NCBI GenBank assembly: GCA_043742705.1
Contig: JAYTXY010000100.1
Span: 1-22,177, forward strand
DNA: 22,177 nucleotides
Direction: 5' to 3'
From: JAPLDA01 sp043742705
GTDB lineage: Bacteria > Bacteroidota > Bacteroidia > AKYH767-A > 2013-40CM-41-45
The position numbers and the translations under genes are program-made. This document shows, piece after piece, positions 22,107-22,177 of this stretch (positions are counted from its first letter, which is position 1; every line of letters starts with the position of its first letter). Under the pieces are notes generated by a model. That model was not told the DNA's origin and ran no database searches. It worked only from the letters and a program-made list of their open reading frames with translations.

Positions 22107-22177
22107 AAAGATATGAACTTTCACCCTTGGCCTTTTAAATGGCCAGGGCGAAAGTTTCGCTGAGAAGCGTAATCTTT
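22107..22177. other. structured region at the window edge (three-way-junction-like fold)
   Basis: Outer helix AAAGAT (22107-22112) with ATCTTT (22172-22177); long hairpin 22116-22156, where AACTTTC pairs with GAAAGTT and CCCT-GGCC with GGCCAGGG, loop TTTTAAAT; then a short hairpin CGCT / AGCG with a GAGA loop (22158-22169). It touches the window end, so its full extent is unknown. Strand and identity are not established; it could be an RNA element, a repeat or chance. Confidence 0.35.

Noticed and set aside
22107..22177. Hammerhead ribozyme or TPP riboswitch (CTGAGA present)
   Set aside because: The hammerhead CTGANGA and GAAA core are not in register, and the other conserved TPP segments are missing.

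Overview
The window reads as a chromosomal segment of a Bacteroidota (Bacteroidetes) bacterium. Three things point there. Two secreted proteins end in a type IX secretion (T9SS) type A sorting domain. Several intergenic regions carry the Bacteroidota promoter pattern TTTG-N19-21-TAnnTTTG. The gene content is typical: a DUF4836 lipoprotein-like protein, a DUF420 protein beside SCO, and tandem cytochrome oxidase subunit III genes. I cannot name a genus; base use and gene order would suit an uncultured environmental lineage.

Layout. (1) 1-3724, surface polysaccharide: the 3' end of wecB, then wecC, then a Wzx/MATE-type flippase. Between wecB and wecC sits an accessory insert: a small coiled-coil/membrane protein on the minus strand and, divergent from it, a type II toxin-antitoxin pair (PF09720-type antitoxin, ParE-type toxin). 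Two good divergent promoters and shared short repeats lie between them. (2) 3779-8213, respiratory oxidase assembly: heme O synthase (ctaB/cyoE), two subunit III paralogs, subunit IV, SCO1/SenC, a DUF420 (CtaM-like) membrane protein and a small CxxC membrane protein, all co-directional. Catalytic subunits I and II are absent. (3) 8228-9280: trhO, a rhodanese-type tRNA uridine hydroxylase. (4) 9349-13705: two paralogous T9SS-secreted proteins made of about 130-residue Cys-containing repeats, each closed by a near-identical terminator. (5) 13706-17757: a promoter, a SAM-I riboswitch with terminator/antiterminator, and full-length cobalamin-dependent methionine synthase metH. (6) 17876-21439: an overlapping three-gene unit of DUF4836 protein, ABC ATPase and FtsX-like permease. 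(7) 21440-22177: a minus-strand membrane protein flanked by two direct copies of a two-hairpin repeat, then a structured region running off the window end.

The points most worth a second look are not new gene families. Short intergenic-type word repeats appear in frame inside two loops of MetH. A 50-bp double-hairpin repeat brackets the last gene. A three-way-junction-like fold lies at the right edge. The ABC ATPase of the DUF4836 unit lacks the H-loop histidine. No CRISPR array, rRNA, tRNA, insertion sequence or phage gene was recognised.
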